From an uncultured Clostridia bacterium (GTDB lineage Bacteria; Bacillota; Clostridia; Peptostreptococcales; Anaerovoracaceae), in contig CALDNM010000247.1 in the NCBI GenBank assembly GCA_937915045.1, positions 1 through 32,988 on the forward strand: DNA of 32,988 bases, in the 5' to 3' direction. Made by a program: the position numbers and the translations under genes. This document shows positions 1 through 6,923 of this stretch, one piece after another. A model generated the notes under the pieces. It saw only the letters and a program-made list of their open reading frames with translations, had not been told where the DNA came from and ran no database searches. The stretch's first letter is position 1. Each line of letters opens with the position of its first letter.

Positions 1-50
1 GAGTTCCTCTCATTTTTTGTTTATTTCTGTAACATATGTCTTATCACATT

Positions 51-70
51 ACACAAGTGAAAACAAGTAT
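51..70. repeat. 20-bp direct repeat, left copy, flanking the insertion sequence
   Basis: This 20-bp stretch recurs base for base at 1531-1550, and the sequences beyond both copies differ. It lies immediately outside the inverted-repeat end of the element, so it reads as a long target-site duplication. Duplications of roughly 15-29 bp are, to my knowledge, a trait of IS1202-type elements. A pre-existing repeat is the alternative. Confidence 0.7.
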
Positions 71-97
71 GTCAATAACCAGCGAAAATGTCACCCC
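71..97. repeat. Left inverted-repeat end of the insertion sequence
   Basis: The 17-bp core AGCGAAAATGTCACCCC (81-97) is matched exactly, in inverted orientation, by the inner right-end motif. The whole 27 bp also aligns imperfectly (17 of 27) with the reverse complement of 1504-1530, including the outermost GT. Confidence 0.65.
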
Positions 98-123
98 TGC
101 CACTCCATTTATGGAGTGGCAGG
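96..123. other. Perfect 12-bp hairpin inside the left IS end
   Basis: CCTGCCACTCCA (96-107) and TGGAGTGGCAGG (112-123) form a perfect stem around a TTTA loop, just beyond the transposase stop codon. No T-run follows on either strand, so it is not a textbook terminator. A structure that blocks outside transcription, or part of the transposition end complex, fits better. Confidence 0.55.
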
Positions 124-127
124 TCAT

Positions 128-595
128 CTATTTAAGGAATGCATCTTCCAGCATCTCCATTACTTCTCGATCAGATATGGTCTTGTCGAAGGCGCTGTAT
201 ATAGGCTTGAATTGCATCCAGGCGCTGTCACTCATTCTAGGATGATCTTTTTTTGGAACTGCTTTTTTCTTTCTCTTCTCCGGGAGATACCGTGATACAT
301 CAAACAGCATGCCTTTGTACATAGCCTTGATACCGATTTCCCCTATGTCAGGATTGAGCAAAACAGTTATCTTTGTTTTAGCAGGTAGTTTGCCGGCATA
401 TGCGCCATCTTCGACCTTGAATGTTTTGTTTCTGTATGAGAATACTCCACCGGCGTCGATAACGCGTTTTTCTCTTATGCTGAAAACATAGTCAAGGTTT
501 ATGGAATCATCAGGCTTCCTGAAGACCGAATCACTGTTTTCCGGTTCAACTGCGAATTCACTGTTGAAGGTATATATACGTCTTAAGAAACTCAT
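128..595 (-). pseudogene. Transposase C-terminal portion, displaced by a frameshift
   Basis: This frame continues the transposase after the integrase core. Its residues around FAVEPEN match what normally follows the 'ANEFLKTYI' stretch in ISNCY-type transposases, and the end is rich in basic residues (KRKKK). It overlaps the upstream frame by 38 bp and its own ATG has no ribosome binding site, so it is not an independent gene. Going from the upstream frame into this one requires skipping one base or regaining two, and the junction lies in a TATATATA run. Loss of one TA unit is the simplest explanation; a programmed shift is possible but I see no classical slippery heptamer. Confidence 0.7.
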
Positions 596-1457
596 TTGCT
601 TCAGAGATCTCAGTTATACCACGCATCGCAAATTCGACAGGGAGCCTGCTCTGCAGTGTGCCCCATAATCTTTCTATACGGCCTTTGGCCTGGGGGCTTC
701 TTGCAGCTATGATCTCTACACCGAGATCCTTCATGGCCATTCCCAGTTGTGTGTCATTGACCTTGATAGATGGGTCGATCTCTGATTTGTCCTTGTTAGG
801 GGATCTGAATATAGTATGTCTGTCAGCATATATGCTGGCAGGTATGCCATAGTTGTCTATAGTCCTGCGGAACATATTGAAGTATCCATAAAGACATTCG
901 TTCTTTTCCATGTAAAGCGAAGTGACTTGTCCGGTCGCATCATCTATCCCGCCATGTAAGCAGTATCTTTTTCTGTCTCCGTGGAACCATGCATATGGGG
1001 TGCCATCGACCTGGAGAAGAAGTCCTGCTTGCGGACGGCGTTTCCTCCTGCGATGAGGAGTATATCTTCGTTTGGTCTTAGGCGATGATATCCCGGCATC
1101 AGACATGATTCTGTAGAGAGCTCCGTATGAAATATCGATGTCATAATCATCATAGAGTATCTCACGAAAATGTGTGAAATTACATTTGCTGAATATATCA
1201 TGTTTCCGTATATCAAGTATCCGGTCTGTCTGCGCATTACTCAGAGCATTGTGTGGACGTTTCAAAGAATTCTTGTGAACAAGAGCCGCCGCGCCATATT
1301 CTTTCACATCCTTTTTAAGACGCTGTATCTGGCGGTGAGAAAGTCCCAATGCCTGTGCAGCTTCATCGACCGTAATGAAACCGCTGATTGCTTTATTGAT
1401 GATGTCCAACCTTACAAGTTGCTTTTGTGTCAAACTGATCACTTCCTGTTTTTTCAT
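558..1457 (-). CDS. ISNCY-family transposase, N-terminal and catalytic portion (frameshifted)
   Basis: The 299-residue frame encodes the DNA-binding and catalytic part of a DDE transposase. Residues 1-60 form a helix-turn-helix ('TVDEAAQALGLSHRQIQRLKK'-like, around 28-50). The integrase core follows with 'LLQVDGTPYAW', then 'GGIDDATGQV', 'IYADRHTIF' and 'GRIERLWGTLQ', giving the D, D and E expected in an RNase-H fold. It ends with 10 missense-frame residues and a stop at the TATATATA run; the rest of the protein is in the next frame (128-595). A -10-like TATAAA (1466-1471, minus strand) ends only 8 nt before the ATG, leaving little or no leader. The frameshift suggests the copy may be inactive. 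Confidence 0.8.
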   Translation of the reverse strand: MKKQEVISLTQKQLVRLDIINKAISGFITVDEAAQALGLSHRQIQRLKKDVKEYGAAALVHKNSLKRPHNALSNAQTDRILDIRKHDIFSKCNFTHFREILYDDYDIDISYGALYRIMSDAGISSPKTKRRYTPHRRRKRRPQAGLLLQVDGTPYAWFHGDRKRYCLHGGIDDATGQVTSLYMEKNECLYGYFNMFRRTIDNYGIPASIYADRHTIFRSPNKDKSEIDPSIKVNDTQLGMAMKDLGVEIIAARSPQAKGRIERLWGTLQSRLPVEFAMRGITEISEANEFLKTYIYLQQ

Positions 1458-1474
1458 AATGATATTTTATACTA

Positions 1475-1530
1475 GGGGGTGACATTTTCGCTTGATAAAC
1501 ATTAGGGTGACATTATCACATGATAACCAC
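1475..1530. repeat. Right end of the IS with two tandem end motifs
   Basis: The motif (G/A)GGGTGACATT occurs twice, about 30 bp apart. The inner copy (1475-1500) matches the left end almost perfectly; the outer copy (1504-1530) is the true boundary next to the direct repeat. The transposase -10 lies beside the inner copy, so transposase binding here could repress its own promoter (inference). Confidence 0.6.
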
Positions 1531-1550
1531 ACACAAGTGAAAACAAGTAT
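1531..1550. repeat. 20-bp direct repeat, right copy
   Basis: Identical to 51-70. Its last T is the first base of the TTGACA -35 box of the dehydrogenase promoter, so the insertion abuts that promoter without destroying it. Confidence 0.7.
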
Positions 1551-1578
1551 TGACAAATGAAGTCGGTGATGATATAAA
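1550..1578 (+). promoter_or_regulatory. Sigma-A promoter of the dehydrogenase, with 5'UTR hairpins
   Basis: TTGACA (1550-1555) and TATAAA (1573-1578) are separated by exactly 17 bp. The predicted leader contains a GC-rich hairpin (ATCGTGC 1590-1596 with GCACGAT 1609-1615) and a small TTGAC/GTCAA hairpin (1643-1655) touching the ribosome binding site, AAGGAAGGAG, before the ATG at 1671. Confidence 0.75.
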
Positions 1579-1670
1579 TTAAGCAAGGAATCGTGCACGG
1601 CGCACGGCGCACGATAATCACACTTAAATCTAAACCTTAAATTTGACTTTGTCAAGGAAGGAGAACAATC

Positions 1671-3014
1671 ATGGGAAGATTAGGAGCAAAAAGTTTATTT
1701 ATTCCGCTTAAGAAAGAGGGACTCACATCGATGAGAATCCGTTATAACTTTAAAACAGATGAGGTCCGTCTTTGGGCGGCAAAAGAATGGGAAGCCGATT
1801 TCGATTTTACCGGATACAATCACGATTTCTGGATAGATGGGATTTTTACAGACGATGCGAGATATCTCAACACGAAGGACGTCTGGACGATATTCGAAAA
1901 GTATGGGCAGAAGGAATATCTTGAAAGTGTTATCGATCTCCTTCGCCAAGGAAGACATTTTGGCATCGACATTTATTACAACGATAAATATGATATTCGC
2001 TTCATGATGAATGAGCATAGCCGCAAAGTCGGACTGCTGAACAAGAGTCACTCTATAATGGCGGGCGGTATCCGTCGTCATAAGTTCGAAGAAGAAGAGA
2101 TGGACGTCATCATCGATGGACTGAATCTTGGAAGAGGTATGAGTTTTAAAAATATTGCGGGGCATCTTCCGTTCGGAGGGTGTAAAGCGACAGTCACGAT
2201 GGATCCTCTCGACATGGACAACATGGATATCATGGGATTCATCGCATTCGCGCTCGATAGTTGCAGAGATATGACAGGACCTGATATGAATTTCCCGGTA
2301 GAGATGTCAGATGTCATGATGGAACAGGGATATTCAAAGCAGTTCACAGGCGGAGTTACAGCTAAGACAGGACCGACTGGAACACCTACAGCTTATGGCG
2401 TGTACCTTTCACTGCTTGAAGCAATCAACTTTAATGAAGGAGTAAAAAGCGTACAAGGCAAAACGGCAGCACTCATGGGTCTCGGAGCAGTAGGCTGGTA
2501 TATGGGAGAATATCTCCTTGAAGGCGGAGTGTCGAAACTTACAGTTGCTGATATAAGCGATGAACAAGTACAAAAATTCATCAAAGAACATCCGGGATAC
2601 GATATCGACAGCTGCCAGGTATCGGAAGTACTTTTTGAAGATGTAGATATCTTGAGCCCATGTGCTATCGGAGGAATCTTTGATGATGATAGTATTGCGA
2701 AACTGCAGTGCAAATACATATATGGCTCATCGAACAACGGCCTCAAGGCATCGTCACAGGAAGAAGAGATCCGCCTTGCGGAGCTTATTGCTAGCAGAGG
2801 GATCACTTATACCGTTGAGTGGTGGCATAACACAGCAGGCGTTATCTGCGGGGCTGAAGAATATCTATATGACGGAGACGCGGAATCTCTAAAGAGCAAG
2901 GTCGAAAAAATCATGCCGCAGAACGCGAAGAAGGCACTTAATGGAGCGAAGGAAGCGGGGATAACACCAACAGAATTTGTATATAGATATTGCGAAGATA
3001 TTTTGTACAAATAG
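1671..3014 (+). CDS. Glu/Leu/Phe/Val dehydrogenase family protein (leucine-dehydrogenase-like)
   Basis: Probable NAD(P)-dependent oxidative deamination, or reductive amination, of an amino acid/2-oxo acid pair in the cytoplasm. The family substrate-binding/catalytic segment is visible as 'GRGMSFKNIAGHLPFGGCK' with K172 as the expected catalytic-loop lysine. The Rossmann motif GLGAVGWYMGEYL follows around residue 266, with acidic VADIS at the end of beta-2. A leucine-dehydrogenase-like 'LSPCAIGGIF' and 'YGSSNN' come later. At 447 residues it is longer than typical leucine dehydrogenases (about 365) because of an N-terminal extension. The start is set by a strong AAGGAAGGAG site; an internal ATG (residue 22) is less likely. 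It lies 53 bp upstream of an amino-acid symporter, which suggests uptake and catabolism of the same amino acid. Substrate specificity cannot be read from the sequence. Confidence 0.85.
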   Translation: MGRLGAKSLFIPLKKEGLTSMRIRYNFKTDEVRLWAAKEWEADFDFTGYNHDFWIDGIFTDDARYLNTKDVWTIFEKYGQKEYLESVIDLLRQGRHFGIDIYYNDKYDIRFMMNEHSRKVGLLNKSHSIMAGGIRRHKFEEEEMDVIIDGLNLGRGMSFKNIAGHLPFGGCKATVTMDPLDMDNMDIMGFIAFALDSCRDMTGPDMNFPVEMSDVMMEQGYSKQFTGGVTAKTGPTGTPTAYGVYLSLLEAINFNEGVKSVQGKTAALMGLGAVGWYMGEYLLEGGVSKLTVADISDEQVQKFIKEHPGYDIDSCQVSEVLFEDVDILSPCAIGGIFDDDSIAKLQCKYIYGSSNNGLKASSQEEEIRLAELIASRGITYTVEWWHNTAGVICGAEEYLYDGDAESLKSKVEKIMPQNAKKALNGAKEAGITPTEFVYRYCEDILYK

Positions 3015-3067
3015 TACGAAATATACTATGATATATTATTCCAACGAATAAGAGAGGAGGCAGAAAA

Positions 3068-4375
3068 ATGGGAGAAAAGAAAAATCAAGATGGATTTGGT
3101 AGTATGTTTGGCTTTATGATGTCGATAATAGGGTTTGCCGTTGGCGTAGGAAGCATGTGGAGATTTCCATACGTTTGCGGAACGAACGGCGGAGCGGTAT
3201 TCATATTCACATATATCGCCGTAATAATCATCATAGGGATACCGCTTCTCACGGGTGAGATCTCGATAGGATATGTCACGCAGAAAACGGCTATCGGAGC
3301 GTATCAGACTCTCAAACCAAATTCTAAGTGGTACTATGCGGGATATCTTCATTCAATCGTTGCCATTCTGGTGTTTGGATATACAGTGCCGATATACGTG
3401 TGGGTACTTACATACATATACAGAACATCAACAGGATTCTTTCATGGGCTGAGTCCGTCCGCAATAGCAGAATCATTCGGTTCGCTCACAACGGATTATA
3501 AGACGATGTTCCTGTTCGCGATAATAAACTGGGCGATAACCGCGATAGTCATATCGAAGGGAGTATCCGGCGGTATAGAAAAAGTGAATAAATTCCTTCT
3601 GCCGGCGCTAGGGGTCATCATGGTGGTTTGTATCATAATCGGATTGCGGGTACCTGGCTCTTCAAAAGGACTTACATATATGTTCAAGCCAGATCTGTCG
3701 GCTTTCTCGATGAATACTGTTTCTACAGCCATAGGGCAGGCATTTTTCGCGATCGGTATAGGCATGCTCGCGTCGATGATTTTCGGAAGCTATATCAAAA
3801 AGAAAAATGAGAATATATTAAAGCAAGCTTCGATTGTCGGAGGGTCGATCGTCGGAGCAGGTATTGCCTCAGGGATGATGATTTTTCCGATGGTATTCGC
3901 TTTCGGACTTGAACCGAGTGCTGGTGTCGGGCTCACGATGATCACTCTTCCGAACGTGTTCAATTACATCTCGGGAGGGAGGATCGTAGGGACTCTGTTT
4001 TATGTGGGATTCTATTTCGCCGCATTGTCATCGTCTATAGGAATAGGTGAAGCTATAGTTGCAGTCGTAAAGGATGGGTTTAAGATTTCGAGGAAGAAGG
4101 CAGTAATGATCGTCATGGGCGTCTCTGTGGTAGTCGGCAGTTGCTCGATACTCATTCCGGGATTCCTTGACAATGTGGATATTATCACCAGCAACTATCT
4201 GCTCGTGATAAGCGGACTGCTCATTTCGATATTTGTAGGATGGGTTTGGGGAGCTGATAATTTCCTCGATGCTATCAATATTCGCAAAAAAGGCCTCAGA
4301 ATGTGGATCAAAGTATCGGTAAAATACATCTGCCCGCTGGCGATAGCGGCCATATTCGTAAGTAATTTCATATAA
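3068..4375 (+). CDS. Sodium-dependent amino-acid transporter, NSS (SNF) family
   Basis: A polytopic inner-membrane symporter of the neurotransmitter:sodium symporter family (LeuT/MhsT fold), coupling Na+ entry to amino-acid uptake. Helix 1 has the family signature around 'GFAVGVGSMWRFPYVCGTNG' (residues 18-37), including the unwound Gly/Asn-rich segment that binds Na+ and substrate. About eleven hydrophobic helices follow; 435 residues is normal for short bacterial members. The ATG has a strong AGAGGAGG site. It follows the amino-acid dehydrogenase and ends at a clear terminator, so the two form a two-gene operon. The substrate is unknown; co-transcription suggests it matches the dehydrogenase substrate. 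Confidence 0.92.
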   Translation: MGEKKNQDGFGSMFGFMMSIIGFAVGVGSMWRFPYVCGTNGGAVFIFTYIAVIIIIGIPLLTGEISIGYVTQKTAIGAYQTLKPNSKWYYAGYLHSIVAILVFGYTVPIYVWVLTYIYRTSTGFFHGLSPSAIAESFGSLTTDYKTMFLFAIINWAITAIVISKGVSGGIEKVNKFLLPALGVIMVVCIIIGLRVPGSSKGLTYMFKPDLSAFSMNTVSTAIGQAFFAIGIGMLASMIFGSYIKKKNENILKQASIVGGSIVGAGIASGMMIFPMVFAFGLEPSAGVGLTMITLPNVFNYISGGRIVGTLFYVGFYFAALSSSIGIGEAIVAVVKDGFKISRKKAVMIVMGVSVVVGSCSILIPGFLDNVDIITSNYLLVISGLLISIFVGWVWGADNFLDAINIRKKGLRMWIKVSVKYICPLAIAAIFVSNFI

Positions 4376-4410
4376 CAGTTAACAACTTTAGTTTGACCAA
4401 ATAAAAGAAA

Positions 4411-4440
4411 GGGCTTTCTGATTTTCAGAAGCCCTTTTTT
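4411..4440 (+). terminator. Rho-independent terminator after the symporter
   Basis: GGGCTTtCTGA pairs with TCAGAAGCCC with one bulged base around a TTT loop, followed by TTTTTT. It is preceded by TTTAGTTTGACCA, a stretch repeated before the terminator at 6064-6092. Confidence 0.9.
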
Positions 4441-4533
4441 GAGGCATTTTCCCTTAAGACCGATGAGGTCTGCCGGATCATCACTGTCGGGGATATCGAG
4501 ATCCCGGTGGATGATATTTTCAAAGTGGGATAA
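4441..4533 (+). pseudogene. Short coding remnant (C-terminal gene tail), unrecognised
   Basis: Directly after the terminator an open frame reads as a plausible protein tail (…TDEVCRIITVGDIEIPVDDIF…) ending in TAA at 4531-4533, with no start codon or ribosome binding site. Its codon pattern looks coding, unlike the AT-rich DNA that follows. It may be the tail of a deleted gene. I do not recognise the family, and chance is possible. Confidence 0.25.
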
Positions 4534-4576
4534 AAGAAGACATAATTACAATCAAATTTGTAATCAAATAAAAGGG

Positions 4577-4750
4577 CACCTGGATGCGCACAAAAATGTC
4601 AATAAAATATCCGAATTTCGGCATAAATCGAGTATTTGACTGACAAATTTACGCACATGTGCATAGATTTGTCAATGTAATCTTTACTTTTCGGCGTAAA
4701 TCGAATATACTTTTGATAAAATAATGCACATGTGTACGTAATTGTTAACG
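4577..4750 (+). repeat. Three imperfect 73-bp direct repeats upstream of the ATPase gene
   Basis: Shared blocks recur at a constant 73-bp offset: GTCAAT at 4598 and 4671 (degenerate GTTAAC at 4744), TTCGGCxTAAATCGA at 4617 and 4690, and GCACATGTG at 4653 and 4726. The first unit lacks about 8 bp of the GCACATGTGC block. GCACATGTGC (4653-4662) is a perfect palindrome. The array fills the region between the coding remnant and the ATPase start and overlaps the predicted promoter, as expected of operators or iterons. Confidence 0.7.
4714..4722 (+). promoter_or_regulatory. Extended -10 promoter of ATPase 1
   Basis: TGATAAAAT fits the TGnTATAAT consensus. The predicted transcription start falls on the imperfect palindrome GCACATGTGTAC (4726-4737), so a protein bound there would block initiation. 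No convincing -35 box is seen. Confidence 0.45.
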
Positions 4751-4765
4751 TGAAACGAGGGGCAT

Positions 4766-6019
4766 ATGGAGATCAGCAGAGATATATATTTAAAAAAACT
4801 GATAGACAGAATGCATAATGGCTTAATAAAAGTCGTGACCGGTATTCGAAGAAGCGGGAAATCATATCTGGTATTCAAGATTTTCAAGGATTATTTATTG
4901 AGCGAAGGAGTCGATCCTTCACATATTATATCGATTGAACTCGATAAGAGACAAAATAGACAATATAGAGACCCTGATACCATCTTAGAGTATATCGAAT
5001 CACTGATCATTGATAAAGATGAATATTATATTTTGCTTGATGAAGTACAGATGCTGGATGACTTCGAAGAAGTTCTGAATTCGATGCTTCATATAGATAA
5101 TGCGGACATATATGTTACCGGAAGCAATTCAAAATATCTTTCAAAGGATGTAATAACGGAATTTCGCGGGAGGGGCGATGAAGTCCATCTTTACCCTTTG
5201 AGTTTCAGAGAGTTCATGACAATAGGCGGCGGCGATATATATACAGGCTGGGCAGATTACGTCACTTATGGAGGACTGCCACTTGTGGGTATAATGAAGA
5301 CCGCCGAGCAGAAGGCAAATTATTTGCAAAGACTCTTTGATGAGACATATATAAAGGATATTGTTGAAAAAAATCATGTAGAGAAGCTTCAGGAACTCAA
5401 CGACTTGATAAATGTGCTCGCGTCATCGACAGGCTCTCTTACAAACCCATCAAAAATACAAGCCACTTTTCAAAGCGTCGTACATTCCGATATCAGCCTC
5501 AATACGATCCGTAGATATATAGAGTATCTGCAGGATGCTTTTATTATCAGCGAGGCGAACAGGTATGACGTAAAGGGAAGAAAATACATAGGCACACCAC
5601 TGAAATACTATTTTGAAGACATAGGACTTCGCAATGCAAGACTGGGATTCCGACAGATCGAGGAGCCTCATCTGATGGAAAATATTATCTATAACGAATT
5701 GCGGATCCGGGGGTTTCAGGTAGATGTCGGTATCGTAAATAAACGAAGGAGACAAGATGACGGGAAGCAGATACAAAAAAGTATGGAAATAGATTTCATT
5801 GCAAATCGCGGAAGTGAAAAATACTACATACAATCCGCTCTTAGCCTTCCGGACGCGAAAAAGATAAAACAAGAAAAGGAATCTCTTATAAACGTATCGG
5901 ATTCATTTAAAAAAATCATAGTTGTAAAAGACATAATCAATATCCAAAGAGATGAGGACGGAATAACTCGTATGAGTATCTACGATTTCCTTCTTAAAGA
6001 AAACAGTTTGGAACTGTAA
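4766..6019 (+). CDS. AAA ATPase with DUF4143 C-terminal domain (ATPase 1)
   Basis: A 417-residue protein of the AAA_14/DUF4143 type, a P-loop ATPase family of unknown cellular role, common in anaerobic bacteria and archaea. Walker A is GIRRSGKS with K32; Walker B is YYILLDEVQ with D92-E93. 'YVTGSNSKYL' is the sensor-1-like segment, followed by 'EFRGRGDEVHLYPLSFREF', a family hallmark. Residues from about 200 onward form the DUF4143 part, with a helical 'SxNTIRRYIEYLQDAFII' winged-helix-like stretch. The end holds 'MEIDFIANRG', resembling a PD-(D/E)xK-like strand, but the later E/QxK position reads 'YIQSA'. A short AGGGG site lies 3 nt before the ATG. The gene is more AT-rich than the genes after it, fitting lateral gain. 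It is only a distant paralogue of the ATPase at 9803. Confidence 0.85.
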   Translation: MEISRDIYLKKLIDRMHNGLIKVVTGIRRSGKSYLVFKIFKDYLLSEGVDPSHIISIELDKRQNRQYRDPDTILEYIESLIIDKDEYYILLDEVQMLDDFEEVLNSMLHIDNADIYVTGSNSKYLSKDVITEFRGRGDEVHLYPLSFREFMTIGGGDIYTGWADYVTYGGLPLVGIMKTAEQKANYLQRLFDETYIKDIVEKNHVEKLQELNDLINVLASSTGSLTNPSKIQATFQSVVHSDISLNTIRRYIEYLQDAFIISEANRYDVKGRKYIGTPLKYYFEDIGLRNARLGFRQIEEPHLMENIIYNELRIRGFQVDVGIVNKRRRQDDGKQIQKSMEIDFIANRGSEKYYIQSALSLPDAKKIKQEKESLINVSDSFKKIIVVKDIINIQRDEDGITRMSIYDFLLKENSLEL

Positions 6020-6063
6020 TCTATTAGCGGTCAACAGCTTTAGTTTGACCACTAAAAAAGGGG

Positions 6064-6092
6064 GCTTCTCGTTTTCGGGAAGCTTCTTTTTT
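6064..6092 (+). terminator. Rho-independent terminator after ATPase 1
   Basis: GCTTCTCG (6064-6071) pairs with CGGGAAGC (6076-6083) around TTTT, then TTCTTTTTT. The 30 bp before it include a GGTCAA…TTGACC inverted repeat (6029-6050) and match the sequence before the terminator at 4411. Confidence 0.85.
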
Positions 6093-6156
6093 GCGCGGCC
6101 GAGGTATTTTATTTGATATGGTTGTGGAACTGCAGGCGGCAGAGATCCCGGAAAAG

Positions 6157-6165
6157 TGATATAAT
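6157..6165 (+). promoter_or_regulatory. Extended -10 promoter of the CmpB-like gene
   Basis: TGATATAAT lies about 50 bp before the ATG. The same GTGATATAATC string recurs before yjdF and before the KdpD gene. No clear -35 is visible. Confidence 0.6.
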
Positions 6166-6214
6166 CGCTACATAAAATCATTCAAATGGAATCAACAGGA
6201 TCGAAGAGGGGAAC

Positions 6215-6784
6215 ATGATAGCAACACTTAAGAACTGGTTCAATGAGGAATACAGCGGCAGCCCGGTGAGAACGCTGGAGGGCTATCTGACGATCTTCAT
6301 GTTCGGCTCGATCTTCGGCTGGATATACGAGGAGATTTTTTACTTCTTCGCGAACGGATGTCAATTCGAGCTGCGCGGAGAATTCCTGGGACCATGGCTC
6401 CCTGTGTATGGGGCCGGCTCGGTCATAATGGCACTGATCATAGACAAGCTGCGCAGACATCCGCTTTGGGTATTCATAGTTTCGTGCGTGCTGTGCGGAG
6501 CGGTCGAATACTTCACGGGGTATTTCCTCTATCACTGCATGGGCGGGCAGAAGCTCTGGGATTACAACACCGAACCTCTCAATTTCGGAAACATCGACGG
6601 GTACGTCTGCCTGCGGTCGGTGCTGTTCTTTGGCATCTCCGGCGTGATGCTGATCTATATCATCATCCCGGCGATAAGACATTTTTCAATGAAACTGAAA
6701 CCGCGGACATTCGCGCTGATCGCGCTTATTCCATTCGCGCTTTTTATCCTTGGTGTCATTGGCCACAACCTTATGATAAGGTAA
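6215..6784 (+). CDS. CmpB-like membrane protein (putative ABC-transporter permease family)
   Basis: A 189-residue integral membrane protein resembling the 'ABC_trans_CmpB' family (annotated as a putative ABC-transporter permease although its role is unproven). Four to five hydrophobic helices are visible (about 22-44, 67-82, 86-106, 130-152, 163-185). Family-like features are 'GSIFGWIYEE' in helix 1, 'FELRGEFLGPWLPVYGAGS' in the first loop, 'GAVEYFTGYFL', and 'LWDYNTEPLNFGNIDGYVCL' in the long loop. AGAGGGG precedes the ATG by 3 nt. No ATPase or binding protein of an ABC system lies beside it, so a transport role is not supported by context. It appears monocistronic. Confidence 0.82.
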   Translation: MIATLKNWFNEEYSGSPVRTLEGYLTIFMFGSIFGWIYEEIFYFFANGCQFELRGEFLGPWLPVYGAGSVIMALIIDKLRRHPLWVFIVSCVLCGAVEYFTGYFLYHCMGGQKLWDYNTEPLNFGNIDGYVCLRSVLFFGISGVMLIYIIIPAIRHFSMKLKPRTFALIALIPFALFILGVIGHNLMIR

Positions 6785-6859
6785 GCTGCAGGCCCGCATA
6801 TTTTTTGATGGACAGGAGCGGCCCTATCACGATTTCATGATCTGATTTTCAAAAACCAC

Positions 6860-6888
6860 TCGACAACTGCGCGAAATAAAGGGATAAT
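6860..6888 (+). promoter_or_regulatory. Promoter of the hybrid histidine kinase
   Basis: TCGACA (6860-6865) and GATAAT (6883-6888) are separated by 17 bp, each one mismatch from the sigma-A consensus, about 36 bp upstream of the chosen ATG. Confidence 0.5.
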
Positions 6889-6923
6889 ATAGTCCTAGTA
6901 GGGAATAGCGGAGGGTGAGAGTT

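Larger units (their letters stand above)
71..1530 (-). mobile_element. ISNCY/IS1202-like insertion sequence, about 1.46 kb
   Basis: The element carries one transposase gene on the minus strand, broken into two frames. Its ends share the inverted core AATGTCACCC: left end 71-97, right end 1504-1530. The right end holds a second, closer match to the left end at 1475-1500 (AGCGAAAATGTCACCCC), so it carries two tandem copies of the putative transposase-binding motif. Exact 20-bp direct repeats sit directly outside both ends. Assignment to ISNCY/IS1202 rests on an N-terminal HTH plus integrase-core transposase and on the long duplication; the exact subgroup is not certain. The element lies just upstream of the dehydrogenase promoter at 1550-1578. 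Confidence 0.8.
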
